Position numbers and translations under genes: made by a program
The notes under the pieces: model-generated
Databases searched by the model: none
What the model was told of the DNA's origin: nothing
The model's input: only the letters and a program-made list of their open reading frames with translations
Assembly: GCA_035222895.1 (NCBI GenBank)
Contig: JAVYIG010002373.1
Span: 124,001-188,000 of the forward strand
Source: Strongylocentrotus droebachiensis
Taxonomy: Eukaryota; Echinodermata; Echinoidea; Camarodonta; Strongylocentrotidae
DNA length: 64,000 nucleotides
Direction of reading: 5' to 3'
Shown here: positions 10,735-22,680 of the stretch, in pieces
Numbering within the stretch: position 1 is the stretch's first letter
Layout: every line of letters starts with the position of its first letter

Positions 10735-11003
10735 CTCACAAGCAATCCACTTTCAGACTCCTGGCCAATGGCGCAACACTCGCCGATGTCCACGTCCGCT
10801 CATCGTATACCGCATCGACCGTCATCGCATGCGTCCACCGGTGCCTAGATGACCCGCTTTGCTCATGCTTCACGTACATCGCCCAGGAGAGGATGTGCCT
10901 TCTTGCCGAGAGTTGCCCGTTGACATCTCAGTCCGGCTATGAAAAACGCCCTGGAGCTGTAACCTATTCGACATCAATTCAATCTAGGCTTCTCCAAAAT
11001 TAA
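10735..11003 (+). CDS. Gene A last exon: PAN/apple domain
   Basis: Acceptor CATTATAATAG to 10734; stop TAA at 11001-11003. Encodes an apple-type module: FRLLANGATLADVHV, VIACVHRCLDD, PLCSCFTYIAQ, MCLLAESCPLTSQ. The C-x3-C, C-x-C-F-x-Y and C-x-L spacing is typical of PAN domains. One Tyr-equivalent codon present in B and C is missing (in-frame 3-bp deletion near 10756). The tail continues eight codons beyond C's stop because TAA reads TCA here. The 405-nt open frame starting at 10599 begins inside a transposon and is not the exon start. Confidence 0.9.
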
Positions 11004-11938
11004 CTACTTCATATATATAAAGCGGATGTCATTAAAACTCATTACTGCAAAATTATTTTGAAACGATTGTGTATGAAGACGAATATTGCCGAAGGAATTA
11101 AAATCATTTTTTAATGTACTCAACATTCAATTTTTGTATTGGTAAAACAGGAGGCTTGTCGAAGTGAAGGAAGAGCGAAATTTGATCTTGCGTCATAGAA
11201 AACATTTGTTTTCAAAATCCTTTACAAATAATAAGAACAATGAAAAACAATTTAAAAATACAAATGCTCCTGGAGCACATGCAGGATATCCTGCAAGCTC
11301 AAATTCCGCTCTTCCCCCACTTCAACAAGCCTCGGCTGAACAAATACGCTTCACAACTTGTGCAGCGTCTCCCCCCCCCTCTCCTCCTTCTCTTCTAGAT
11401 TCTCTACTGCCTCTCCTTCATCCACGGCCCCTTCCTCTTCCTCTACACCTCCAATGACGTCCTCCAGCATGCTGGTAGCAGCATTATCCTCCTCAATATC
11501 CTTTAAATTAAAAGAGATTAAAAAAAAAAAAGAGTTATCATCTAACAAACTTTGTCGAGATAAAATCAACTATGTAAAAAAATATGTATAAATTGGTAAT
11601 GTAAAACAAATTCATTTATGCAGATCAATATCTGAAAGATTCGTAACGAGCAACTACACGTTAGCTTGGGTGTGAGCGGGAATCTACCACTTCTGCCCTA
11701 AATTTGTCAGGAACTGCATCCATCCTTTTGTAGGTCATGCTATAATGACCGGCACTAAATCTCACAGTAATTACAAAAACTGGTACAGGAACAAGATGCA
11801 AAATTGTTGTTCCTATATGTCCCTATAAATATTATGGTCCTTCATGGCAAAAATGAGTTTGAACTTATGCTATGTTGACATTGATTCATGTTTACTCAAA
11901 TAAAAAAATGTGATGGACATCTCAGCTGCCTACAATAA
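11004..11938. other. Spacer segment found only after gene A
   Basis: Not matched downstream of B or C. Minus-strand 11351-11500 can encode an acidic stretch (VEEEEGAVDEGEAVENLEEK), which is a simple Asp/Glu-rich sequence without family signature. No gene called. Confidence 0.35.
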
Positions 11939-12800
11939 TATGTGACACATAACACATGTAACACATGTAAAAAAAAACATTGCAAATTCTTATTACTAAA
12001 ATGTATAGTTATTTTATTTTAACAAAGTTTGATTATTTATCTACGTTCAAATATTACAACACATGAATGTTAAACATCTTTCATTTATTGCAATATTTAT
12101 TTATTTTAATTGTGGTGTGTTATCTTTTCTAGATTAGTTGGGTTAGGCTCATTCGTACAGAAGTATTTGAACATCTCTCTCGAAGTAAATAACCAATTTG
12201 AACAAACGCTTACGGGGTATTAGAGATTCGGTTTCGTGAAACTGTCATCGCTGCTACAGCACATGCTTGATCAATTTATATTGTGAAAGGGAGTATCCTA
12301 GCTGTAAACCTCGGCGTTTAAACAAGGCGGTCTCGAAAAATCAATTTCCCCCCCAATATCACTGCGTGTAACTTTAAACAAAACGTGAATTGTTTTTTAA
12401 CATACAATTTCTTCAGCAAATATTCGATTCCTTTCGTCTAGTGAAATCTACACTCGACAAAAAAAGAAAGTGGACATTAAGTATAGTTCAGAATTTCAAA
12501 TAAATATTTGATATAAAATTATCTTTCATACATCGAAAAAAACATGAAGTAATCCTCTTACAATCGAAATCATACGCATGAGTTAGCAAAAACCATTTAA
12601 CAATAAATGAAAACGGGGCATCTGGCCGATTCAAATTTTAATGAGCATTAGGCGTATCTTAATATGGCTCGTCCACGATCTTGGGTGTAAAGGAGTGGGA
12701 TCTTGATCGTACTTGTCAATACCATGCAGTCATAAGACTACAATAGACCATTTTCAAAATATAATCAAAATATCAAATTTATTGCACAAATCTTTGTTAA
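11939..12800. other. AT-rich spacer shared by all three units
   Basis: Matches B from 33127 and C from 49950. Nothing coding seen. Confidence 0.55.
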
Positions 12801-13073
12801 AGGGAGTGTAGCATGGCAAATACTGGTTAACGCCATCTACGTCTTCTTTTGGACAACTGCACGTAAACGAAAGGATTTAATTAACGGTAGTCTGCGACTT
12901 AATCTCTACATGGTCAGTGCGCGCTAGCGTTCGCAAAACAGACCGAAGTTCTCCTTACGCTTCGGTTTCGCGTATGTTGCACGCACGTGAATGCTGCGGT
13001 CGCGTCGTCCGTAGTCGTATTATACCCGATTGGCCACGGGAAAGCCACATAGTCTCGTCATGCTACACTCTCT
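12801..13073. mobile_element. TTAA-flanked MITE (A)
   Basis: AGGGAGTGTAGCATG at the left and CATGCTACACTCTCT at the right, each bordered by TTAA (12797-12800, 13074-13077). About 273 bp, no ORF of note. A TTAA target is typical of piggyBac-like elements; the TIR itself is not recognised. Confidence 0.75.
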
Positions 13074-13077
13074 TTAA

Positions 13078-14899
13078 GTGCCATTTTACAAATAATTGTA
13101 TTTCAATAGTCAGAATGCAAATTGCATACATTAATTGTTGCTAGGTATGACAAACTTTATGGCTTATCCTACCTAACAACGTGGAATGTATGCACTTAAT
13201 AAATTGATGTTGGTAGAGTATGAAATTCTCTTTAGTTTTATATATATTTTTTGTATTTAACTGATGGTTTATATGAAATGTGTAAAGCATAATCAGTATC
13301 TATTTTTTAAATTGAGTGTAATACAATTCATTTTGTAATTTGGCCCCAAAAGGCATAATGGTTATTAGAGATTCAATAGGCAATGGGCAATGTGGGCTTA
13401 TACGCTAATTTTAGTCTGCAGTAGAGGTTTTAAAACCATGATTTGGACCCGGGTTTGAATTTAACAGTTTTTTTGTCCATTAACATCCCTATTTGAAATT
13501 TTATGATTAAACCTGTAAATTTCATATTGAGTCAACGAAGGTGGAAAATAATGCTTCATGTTTGTGGACTTGAGAAACACGATGTGATTGATACTATGTA
13601 GAAAGAAAATGCTTTTTTTGGTTGAAAACATCTGTTCCGAAACAATAATATTTCATAGGTTTTTCAATGAATACATATTTATGTTATTTTGTGCAATAAG
13701 TTTAATATTACCAGTGTTCATGACAGGTAGAGTTCATTTCAGCCATAGACATGTATACGTATAAAGTACTTAATATATATTAACTATTGAGGTTCTCATT
13801 TTAAAACATTCTTTCCAAAATCAGATATTGATCAGCCGTAATCTATATTATAATTTGAGTAAGGAAATCCTTTGAAATTTAAAAACTTTTAGGGTTTTGC
13901 ACGCCTCGGGCTAAAAAAAACTCCACGTGTCATTTGTTCTGCCTGCAGATTGTTTTAAAGCTTGGGATTTTTTGTTTAAAATCTCGAAATGAAATACAAA
14001 AACTCAAAAAATAGTTCCTGAAAGAGGATGCAACGGATATCGGTACTTGCACTGTACAGCAAATGTACACTCTTCAAATTGAGAATAATAAAATTAGCGA
14101 TACCTTCAGCATGTATAAAAGAATGGTTCCACGAGAGGAAATGTGTCTGTTACTGGTCTATGGGATTTCTTCTCGCAACGTTTTCACCGATAACTGAAAT
14201 TAGCAACAATTTCATAGTACCTTTGCGTTCGCTGGTGCCTTCATCTACGTGGAAAGCGAACACGAAAGCAGTGATTTTTTGCGCTGTGTCTATGTACTTT
14301 GGTTAATCTACTTTTTCGTTCGCGTTGATCTGATCATGTGAAAATTATAAAGTTGTGAAAATTCCAAGTTATGAAAATTAGTGAAATTACAAAGACATTT
14401 TGATTTTCTGGGACAGGATAAGATTTTGTTACATCTGTAGTGACCAAATGTCACGATTTTAAACTTTTGCATGGATAATAACGCTTTATGTATTGATTTG
14501 TACGTGTTTAATACGTATTGCTTTCCTATTTTCAAAATGGCGGTTAGGGAAAGTTAATTTTCCTTGCGTGGTCCGCTGTCTGGCTTTGCAGACATGTCCC
14601 AACCGGTTCTGTCTGGTTCGTTAATATATTCTATTGTTATGTAGATTTTTAATTGTTACATACAGCGCGTAGACGTGCATATTAATTTTGAGCGCGTGTT
14701 TCAACCAATCACGCAACACCAGCAATTGGGGCTTCGCTTTGATTTTTCCGGTAATTCCATGTGGAAATCAGAGTGATTATTTTCATCGGTACACACAGGT
14801 CTTTACTGTGTTTTTGTTTATCGTACCGGTCAAATTTTCGTCCAACATGGCCTCACGACTTGGTCCCCGGACCTCTCCCGGTGGAATTGCTCTTCGTTG
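13078..14899. other. Spacer shared by A and C, absent from B
   Basis: Part of a 3.2-kb block (about 12650-15910) missing from B. A 92-codon open frame at 14028-14306 recurs at 52027-52305, but most differences between the two change the residue, so no protein is claimed. Confidence 0.5.
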
Positions 14900-15420
14900 T
14901 GTTGACACGATGATTATCATCATCGTCATCACCTCGCTATTATCCGCTGTGTTGTGTTGACACGATGATTGCCGTCATCGTCATCACCTCGCCATCATCT
15001 GTTGTGTGTTGACACGTTGATTGTCGTCTTCGTGATCATCGACTCATTATCTTTTATCGACTACTGTCTTTTCGATCGCCACCATCCATTGTGTTGTGTT
15101 GACACGTTGATCATCGTCATCGTCATCACCTCACCGTCATCCGTATTGCTGTGCTGACTCGCTGATTATCGCCATCGTCAACACCACATGCATCATTGAC
15201 ATCTGCATGACCATCATCGCATTCATTGATTGATTGTCTCATCCCCATCAACAAGACCATCTTCTTCGTCTTCCTCACTAGGCGTCTCTGTCATCGTCGT
15301 CTTCATCTTCGTATCTGCGTCATCGCCGCTGTCTTCGTTATCATCGCTGTCTATACGTCTTCGTCGTCATTGTCGTTTCGTCGTCACGTCAGCATCGTCA
15401 TTGCCTGACCTCGTCATTGT
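14900..15420 (+). repeat. ATC/GTC-rich degenerate minisatellite (A)
   Basis: Repeats of GTTGTGTTGACACGATGATT, then ATCGTCATC runs and ACCTCGC, about 60-70 bp per unit, decaying into TCGTC/TCATC stretches. Open frames here (Ile/Val/Ser-rich) are composition artefacts. Confidence 0.8.
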
Positions 15421-16992
15421 GATTTGGTTTGATTCTAATTTCTTATTCTTGAACGCTTTGCTGAACTAATTAATGACCCTTCTTGTACTTGATTTCTGAT
15501 GATTGACATTCGTTGTTTTTGGTGATTGATTATATTGTAGTACTTTATTTTTGAATGTGACGGAGATAAACCTCCGGGGTACAACCTCGAGACGATTCCG
15601 TTTACTATGACCATTGTTATTTTGATGTAAATTATATGCCGTCTGAGAGAGTTCACTCCTGCGACATTTGATTATTGTGTGTGTGTTTTGTGTACACCCC
15701 GAACGTTTATACGACCCTTGATATTTGTGTTGATCATCTATATTAAATCGTTGATATTAAGTATATAATCTTATTGTTTGATAGTGTGGTTTGTTCCTCG
15801 TGAGATCGTCAAGTTAAAAGGTACGATCCCCGCTCGGGGAGTTCTACACATCAGTTGATCAGGGTACTCTTAACTTTTTTATTAAGCTCGTACTGTATTG
15901 CAAATTTAGTAGTTCTATATTTCTGAGGTGCTGAATGTACGTGAAAAATGAAGTTCCATGATTAATGATGAAAAACAGTTCAACAAAAAGGACAAAAGTT
16001 TAAAATGAAAGGCACATAAAACAATTTAAGTTTCTCCATTTGTCTTCCTTTTTAATTTAACTATGGTTTCATGAACAAATAGTCGTATACCAATTAATAT
16101 CTATCCAAAAATTCATAATTTCCAAAGTTATGCCATGATTATTATTGAGGCATTTTTTTGACAGTGCTCAAAATGATAAATTAAAAAAAATAATGACCAC
16201 ACGACATATATCTTGATACGACGTAATATCTAATAGTATAAGAACATTACCATTTGAGTAACAGTGGATGGAATCATTAACTGAAATGTAAGATTCTATG
16301 AATGTTGTATCTTCTTCTTCTTCTTCTTCCTTTTTAGTACAGACCTCTTTTACAGAGTATTATCGTACTAAAATTAAGAAACAAAATTACATTCCAAAAA
16401 GTAGTCCCCATCATTAAAAAAACACATGAGAAACCTGAAGGGGGCTAACTACGCTCCTAAATAATAGCTCATAATTTTGTAACATAGAATCGTTTCAAGA
16501 TTTCGTCTTGCAAAAATATTTCTATGGTAGTTATGAAAACAATGTGTAACAATAGGAGATTATCATTAATCCATGGTTGAGTAAGCACACATTAATGAAT
16601 GTTTATTTTTATATTAAACAAATTCGCAAATTAAAGTAATATTATCATTGCAGCTTACTGAGTATTATTTTTTTCTTCAAAATGCACCGTTTTTACAATT
16701 GCAAATAATGCATTTAACCACATGTACCATTTACGAATAAAAAATGATGGAAAATCAAACAGCATTGTTTCATAATCAATGCATTCAGTCATGTGCTGTT
16801 TCACAACATTGCACAGGCACGCACAATGTCTTGTGACTTTTGAATTGGGCCATTTTGTCTTTAATCTGTTTTTCTTTTAGGCAAATTTCAATTAAAAAAA
16901 ACATGAAAATACAAAACAAATATCTGATATTTTGTTCTCACTATTTATGTCTATTTTACTCCTTTTTGTTGGCGCGGGGGGGGGGGGGGGGG
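15421..16992. other. AT-rich spacer with TTC run and G-run
   Basis: Collinear with 34464-35760 (from AGTTCTATATTTCTG) and 53420-54942. Contains a TTC/CTT microsatellite at 16308-16330 and a poly-G run at 16976-16992. No gene. Confidence 0.5.
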
Positions 16993-17165
16993 TAAAGTAA
17001 AGTAAATGGGAACCTGGTAGAAATGTATTCCTTGAAACGCAGAGCACGTGACAGCTGCTCTGCTAAAGTCATGCAGGGTAATTATGCTGCATTATTGTAG
17101 AGCGCTTAGAGACTTCCAACACAGTACGTGTTAGGCGCTATATAAGCACATATCATTATTATTAT
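16993..17165 (+). mobile_element. SINE body without tRNA head (A)
   Basis: Matches the body and tail of the SINE at 35889: GTAAATGGGAACCTGGTAG, CCTTGAAACGCAGAGC, GTAGAGCGCTTAGAGACTTC, GGCGCTATATAAGCACAT and ATTATT tail. The head is replaced by a poly-G run. Confidence 0.75.
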
Positions 17166-17970
17166 AATTCTGTTTAGGATAGCATTAACCAACTTCTTTT
17201 GTTTTGTTTTTCCAATCCACCATTCAACAAGTCAACTCTCAAGTACTTCCTTTCAACACCTTAAGCAGGGCTCCCACTAAGCCGAGTTGTATTGGCGAGT
17301 TATGGCGAGTCGTGATGAGTTGCCTCAAAGAGGCACTCGAAATACTCGCGAATAGCTCTTCTTGTAACTCGGGATAACGCGCGACACCTCGGTATGGCTC
17401 GGCGTAACTTTTTACAACATTCCACGGCTCTCCTCGAAGTCGCGAACAGTTCCAGAATTTTGAACATGTTCAAATTTTTCACTGACTCGTTGTAACTCGA
17501 GGTGAACTTGCTTACACTCGTAATATACTCGCATTCAGGCGCGTACGCAGGGGGGGGGGGTTAAACCCCCTTCAGTTTTTGTTACGTATGTATTTTATAG
17601 CAACCCCCCCCTTTGCGATTTTTTAAAATTTTCTTATACCAATGGCTGACCTAAAAAAGGTGACCTTACCCCCCCCCAACGGAGCAAAATGTCAAATTTT
17701 CAAATTACGAGCTCCTTTTCTTTTCTGAAAAGTGTCCCCTTTTCCTCTCATCATTAAACGCGCCCCTAATTTCAAGCGACTAACAGCACCTCCTCCTAAA
17801 GCTCGCTTGCTCCGCTCGATCGCGTTTATAGATGATATACTAATGTTACTTATTGAAGTTCTTTTCTGCTTTTCAGTCTTCCGTTATAAAAAATAAAAAA
17901 AACCTACATATAACCCCATCAGGATAGGGTTTTTTGCTCTTTATAAGATGTAATTTTTCGAGCTGCGACC

Positions 17971-18480
17971 TCACAAATCTTTAAAATATTTCCTCGCTCC
18001 ATTCGCTCGGTCGCAAATAATTTTGGGGACCATCATACTTAACTGCAAAGTATGATGCTTAAACAATATCTTGTACTGTGTACAAAGTGAAACAAATATT
18101 GAAATCATCCCTGATAATGCAATCACAATGTAAAGGTATATACCAATGTCTAAAACATGAGATTTCCCTTTGAAGGTGCCCTTTTTTTCTTGGTGCCCCC
18201 TCTTCTCCTCAAACTTCGGATGTCGCTTGACCGCCCATGGCCAAACTGATGCATTTCCCGCCCCTTGATCGCATATGAATTCTTTAAAACTCTTATCACA
18301 CGTTAGAAGATTTTGATAACTTGTTGTTAGATCGGTACAAGTCGTACACAAGTCATCGCAACTTAAACCGAGCTCGCGTGACTCGTACATACACTGTCGC
18401 TCATAATGGTGGAATATTTTTTTTAAATCCCAATTCATGGACAAATCTTCTGTGTGCTCATGCCTTGAGCCATAATGCAT
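17971..18480 (-). CDS. Uncharacterised 169-codon ORF in the 1.8-kb element (A)
   Basis: Not recognised. The first 30 or so codons come from the MITE at 18392-18935, so the older part starts near CMYESRELG. It has a cysteine-rich stretch (CDDLCTTCTDL, LTCDKSFKEFICDQ) followed by a hydrophobic segment (IYLYIVIALSGMISIFVSL), as in a type of single-pass membrane protein. The copy at 63369-63878 differs at two positions, both changing the residue. It may be a decayed exon captured by the element, or chance. Confidence 0.25.
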   Translation of the reverse strand: MHYGSRHEHTEDLSMNWDLKKIFHHYERQCMYESRELGLSCDDLCTTCTDLTTSYQNLLTCDKSFKEFICDQGAGNASVWPWAVKRHPKFEEKRGHQEKKGTFKGKSHVLDIGIYLYIVIALSGMISIFVSLCTQYKILFKHHTLQLSMMVPKIICDRANGARKYFKDL

Positions 18481-18935
18481 GGCCGTCCAGAGGATTTTTT
18501 TATGTTGGGGACCGGGGTAAAATGCAATAAATTATTGAAAATTTATTGCATTTTCCGTGTTTTTTTATATTTATGGAAAGTGCCCCCTACCCTAGCCCCC
18601 GCTGCGTACAGTCATGGTTCAGTGACAAAACAATGGCCTCGTAACTGTGAGGCCCCAGGATCAAAACCGTGTCGATGTGCTATATTAGTGCCCTTTTGTG
18701 GGGCATTAATCCTCATTACTGTCATTTATGACTTGAGGGCGTAGGTCCCCTAGTTAATAAGCATAGTCGCATACACATGCTTTAGCAGTCCCGCAAAATA
18801 CACATTGGCAAATTATTATTCAATAAAATCTGAGAATGTATACTATTATCTAGATTTATTATTTTTAAATCATTTTTAGAATAATTCCATAAATTGGGGT
18901 AAAACTAAAATATTCCACCTTTATGAGCGACAGTG
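18392..18935. mobile_element. 544-bp TA-flanked MITE (Tc1/mariner-like ends)
   Basis: CACTGTCGCTCATAATGG at the left, ATGAGCGACAGTG at the right, TA on both sides. Contains a 15-bp palindrome (AATGCAATAAATT / AATTTATTGCATT, 18520-18556). A copy starts at 63790 and runs out of the window. Confidence 0.75.
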
Positions 18936-19084
18936 TACATCGTAGGAAACTCCATAATGCGTCGTATGATAATTCATGCAAATACCATACAAATTAGTAA
19001 ATTTCAAGCGAGTTTACGCGAGTTCAAGCTCGCACCAGCTCGCCACAACTCGAGGCTCCAACTCGGCTAAGTGGGAATCCTGCT

Positions 19085-19700
19085 TTATATCGCTCACACA
19101 AAGCGCGCGAAAGGCCGCCGAAGGCGGTCCTTTCGCGAGTATTGCTATAAGGTCCGTTGCTTGGTGTACTGATTCTCTAATAAACACCAACAGCAGCAAC
19201 AAAATAACAACAAATGTTCAGTTTTTGTATCACCCTCTTCTTTCACCAAGAATATATCGACAACAACAACGACGGCAGCAGCAGCAACAACAACAACAGT
19301 AATGACAACAACAATAATAACCACAATAACCACAACAGTTCAGGTTTTGTAACACCGTCTACTTTCACGAAGAATATATCGATACATGAGAGAAAATGAG
19401 CATGCGCACAACACGATTTACGATTGCTTGTAACTGAATATATAGAGGGTCATTGCCAACGCAAGACATCTAACGGGTTGACGCCGTTTGATTATCTCTA
19501 CAAGGCTGCCCAGAAATATTTATCAACATTTAATCACTAGCGACAGAGCTAAGGTGTGACGTTAATTTTGAATTTTATAATAATTTGTTGTGAATTAGGC
19601 TCAGAATAGTTAGAAATATACTGTTATGCGTGCTTCATGTAGATTATCAAAACCTTTGGTATAATACTTGTATAGGCTACTTTCATAATTCATTGCCTAG
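19085..19700. other. CAA/CAG-rich spacer
   Basis: Matches 36291-36910. Holds short CAACAG / AACAAC runs (19180-19340) and a GCGCGAAAGGCCGCCGAAGG palindromic motif near 19110. Open frames here are Gln/Asn runs without a domain. Confidence 0.5.
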
Positions 19701-21288
19701 TAAGTTGACATGTCAAGGGAATCCGAATTTTCAAATGGCGGCCCATTGACCGAATTTGCCCCACCAGACAATTGCATGCAGCCCACAAACAAAAACCGTT
19801 CATGTTACAAAGCTCCATTACCGAAGTGTCTCAAGGCTCGCTGATATGGGGTCTGGTCGCTATTCATTAGGACCGCTATTCATAACGTGAAAGTTCCCAT
19901 ACCTGCAGGACCGCTATTCATAATAGGAGAAGAGGGTTACTATTAGGGTGATCACACTGCCTGTGCACACAGTCTGCCCCGCGAACACACACACACAACA
20001 GCAGTCAGTTGGTAGAAATAGCAATTTTTGTAAATTTATTTAAAAAAAACTAAACAATATTTTTAAATTTTTATTTCACATATATTTCAAGCATACTTTT
20101 AACTACAATTCAGTGTAGTTTCATTGTTATAGGCATGTGGGAAATATGTTAAATTATTTAATTAGAATATTGTCTTTTCAGCCATGTGTGACATGGCCCG
20201 CTGATCGCCCATTGACTTGCACTGTTGTTATTCTGCGTGGTGAAAATGCACCTCAATGTATAAAACTCCCCTACAAAAATGCAATATCCTCATGTGTTTC
20301 ACTCATTGAATCAATTTGTTATTTACACTCAAGGTAGCCACAACTGTACTGGTGTCACCAAACTTGTTTTTACTCTAAAATTCAGTCCCTGTGAAATGTT
20401 ATGGCCTGTTGAATGGTTTCTCGGAAAAACGTCATAAATCCTCAAATCTGACATCTTTTAAAAGAAAAAGATACTGTGATTGTAGCTGAAAGTCTGCAAA
20501 TTCTTATCATATGATCGGTTTTTCTGAATAATTTGTGAAACACATGAGGAAATAGCTGTAACGGCGATCCAAGTAATTTCCATCGCCATATTTCATTGGC
20601 ATTGCAAAAATATTTGGAATTTAAGGTTAATATTTGGTGTAAATATGATCTATGAATATATGATTTAAAAAATGCCAAAAAAATGAACAGTTTGACTTTC
20701 CTAATTTGCATAATGAGTGCGCGAATATATAATTAGCTGAAATTACCTAATTTGCATATTTGATGAATATTCATGATTTTTTTAAATTTCAAATAAAATA
20801 TATTTCCATACCTGTCTGATATACATAGGTTTCACTGATGTATCATGTTCGGTTTTGATTTGATTACATATGTGCATATTAATTAGGCGGACTTAGTTAT
20901 TTTCACAACTTTTTCATATCTGCAGATTCGCAAAAATGGCAAAAGTGACTTAATTTGTTGGCTTCTGTTTCCAAAACGGTATTAGATATATGAATTTTCA
21001 TTTTTGGATTTTTTTACCACAAAGCTGATTTTTTAGTGTCTTATTATTTGTGTCCGAGAAAGTGATGAATTAAATTGTCAACTTTGTCGAATTTTGCCAT
21101 TTTTGCCAATTTGACCATTTCTGGCAGGTTTTTCGGTAATTTTGCGATTTAAAAAAAATGGTATAAAATCACAACGCATTGACCGATTTCAATTCTGTTT
21201 GTTTTGTTTTTTGAAGCTTTCATAGAGCTTGATCATTTGCAATCATCAAATAACATGTGTTTGTTGAACTTATTTTTGGTGTGCTATA
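19701..21288. other. Part of the A-only 3.1-kb block
   Basis: No counterpart in unit B. AT-rich, with three CGCTATTCAT-type units at 19855-19930. No gene recognised. Confidence 0.45.
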
Positions 21289-21680
21289 CCTATTACTATT
21301 CATAAAGAAATAAGGACCGTTATTCATAAGGACCCCTATTCATCATGTGAGATGAGGGTCGCTATTCATAATTCATATTGAGGGTCATTATTCGTAAGGA
21401 CCGCTATTCATAATACGAAATCGGGGTCGCTATTCATAAACATGCAAAGGGGCGCTATTCATAATTTACATTTGGGGTATCAAGGACCGTTATTTATAAT
21501 ACAAAATGAGTGTCTATATTCATAATACGAGGAGAGGGACGCTATTCATAATATGAAATGAGGGTCGCTATTCATAATAGGAGTAGAGGGTCGCTATTCA
21601 TAATACGAAATGAGGGTCGCTATTCATAATATGAGGAGAGGGTCGCTATTCATAATACGAGGATAGGGTCACTATTCACC
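21289..21680 (+). repeat. CTATTCATAA minisatellite, about 15 units
   Basis: Units of 24-30 bp built on GGGTCGCTATTCATAATACG plus AAATGA or AGGAGA. Later units are more uniform. Outlying units lie 1.4 kb upstream at 19855-19930. Confidence 0.9.
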
Positions 21681-22254
21681 GCCCCCACAAATACAAAAAC
21701 AAACAAAGAAAATGCAATAAATTATCAATAATTTATTGCATTTCCCCCCGGTCTCCAACAGGAAAAATTCCTCTGTAGGGCCATGCATTATGGTTCAAGG
21801 CATGCCCACATAGAGGATTTTTTTATGTTAGGGGTCGGGGTCAAATGCAATGAATTATTGATAATTGATTGCATTTTCTTTTCTTTTTTGTATTTGTGGA
21901 GGCGGCGACGTACCCTAGCCCCCGCTGCGTACAGTCAAGATTCAGTGGCTAAGCAATGGCCTCGTTACTGTGAGCCCCCAGGATAAAAACCGTGTCGATG
22001 TGCTATATTAGTGCCCTTTTATGAGTTAATCCTCATTACAGTCAGTTATGACTTAAGGACGTAGGTCCCCTAGTTGATTAGCATAGTAGCATACACATGC
22101 TTTAGTAGTCACGCAAAACAAACGCTCACAAATTAATATTGAATAGAATCTGAGAATGTATACTATTATCTAGATCTATTACGAATAAATCATTGTCAAA
22201 ATCATTCCATAAATTGGGGTACAAATAATTATTCCACCATTATGAACAACAGTG
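21671..22254. repeat. Head-to-head inverted copies of the 544-bp MITE interior
   Basis: 21671-21790 is the reverse complement of sequence beginning at about 21770 (CCATGCATTATGG, then GAGGATTTTTTTATGTT, then AATGCAATAAATT). The rest, to 22254, matches 18470-18935 and ends ATGAACAACAGTG-TA. Confidence 0.75.
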
Positions 22255-22529
22255 TACATAAGATAAAGTATTAATAACATTAATTCTGAAGTCATAACTA
22301 TGTAAAGGTAAAGATACTTTTGTTGATATTGTACTTTTGAATATTTAGGGTACCGTAAATTACTGTATGATAATGAATGAAATATATATGTATTTATGTA
22401 TAAATACTACGAGTGCAGAGGTTTCTTATTTAACTGTTTGCTGAATAGGTGACTAGATGTACAAAGATTTACCAATTGTAAAGAACAAGCAAAACAGATG
22501 AAGTGAATAGAGCAAGAGAATAGGCAGAA

Positions 22530-22561
22530 GAGAGAGAGAGAGAGACAGATGGAGACAAATG

Positions 22562-22598
<37 letters not shown>

Positions 22599-22680
22599 TG
22601 TGTGAGTTAGAGGGAACGAAAGAAATGGATGAGAGAGAGAGAGAGAGTGAGAGAGAGAGAGAGAGAGAAAGAAGATGTAG
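22530..22680 (+). repeat. GA-rich microsatellite
   Basis: Long interrupted AG runs. The Ser/Leu-rich open frames on the minus strand (22407-22899) are artefacts. Confidence 0.95.

Larger units (their letters stand above)
1..11003 (+). pseudogene. Gene A: four-CTLD / mucin / PAN lectin, 5' end outside window, frameshifted
   Basis: Exons seen: 1-253 (CTLD1, partial), 3573-3938 (CTLD2), 4416-4808 (CTLD3), 6922-7284 (CTLD4), 7820-8022 (Thr/Ser linker) and 10735-11003 (PAN plus stop). Every visible joint is GT-AG and phase 1. The linker exon lacks one A after 7880 that genes B and C both have. Read through, the linker frame changes and the PAN exon meets a stop after about 40 codons. Either this copy is a recent pseudogene or the base is a sequencing error; everything else is open. 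The final intron is expanded by a LINE fragment (8116-8805) and a 1.1-kb DNA element (9534-10642). Compared with C, the last exon runs eight codons further before its stop. The exon set is certain; the pseudogene call is tentative. Confidence 0.6.
17264..19084. mobile_element. 1.8-kb TTA-flanked DNA element (A)
   Basis: AGCAGGGCTCCCACTAAGCC at the left; the right end complements to AGCAGGATTCCCACTTAGCC. TTA at 17261-17263 and 19085-19087; B has a single TTA at 36290-36292, the empty site. Subterminal regions are crowded with CGAGT/ACTCG motifs. A TTA target duplication fits PIF/Harbinger-type elements. The interior holds a minus-strand ORF and a MITE. No DDE transposase recognised. Confidence 0.82.

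Noticed and set aside
10599-11003. 134-residue protein starting MNLNVKLANF
   Set aside because: The first part is read from the 1.1-kb transposon and intron; the real coding part starts at the acceptor before 10735.
11351-11569. Acidic minus-strand protein
   Set aside because: Glu/Asp-rich low complexity, unique to one unit, no splice or start context.
14028-14306. Conserved 92-codon gene repeated at 52027
   Set aside because: Both copies lie in a near-identical duplicated block, and three of the four differences noted change the residue, so no coding constraint is evident.
14688-15469. Ile/Val/Ser-rich short ORFs in the ATC region
   Set aside because: They follow the ATC/GTC repeat composition and have no domain; the same set recurs in the C unit by duplication.
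12650-15910. LTR retrotransposon
   Set aside because: No paired direct terminal repeats, primer-binding site or gag/pol coding was found. It could equally be a deletion in unit B.
21289-21680. CRISPR-like array
   Set aside because: Units vary in length with no unique spacers of constant size, and the genome is eukaryotic.
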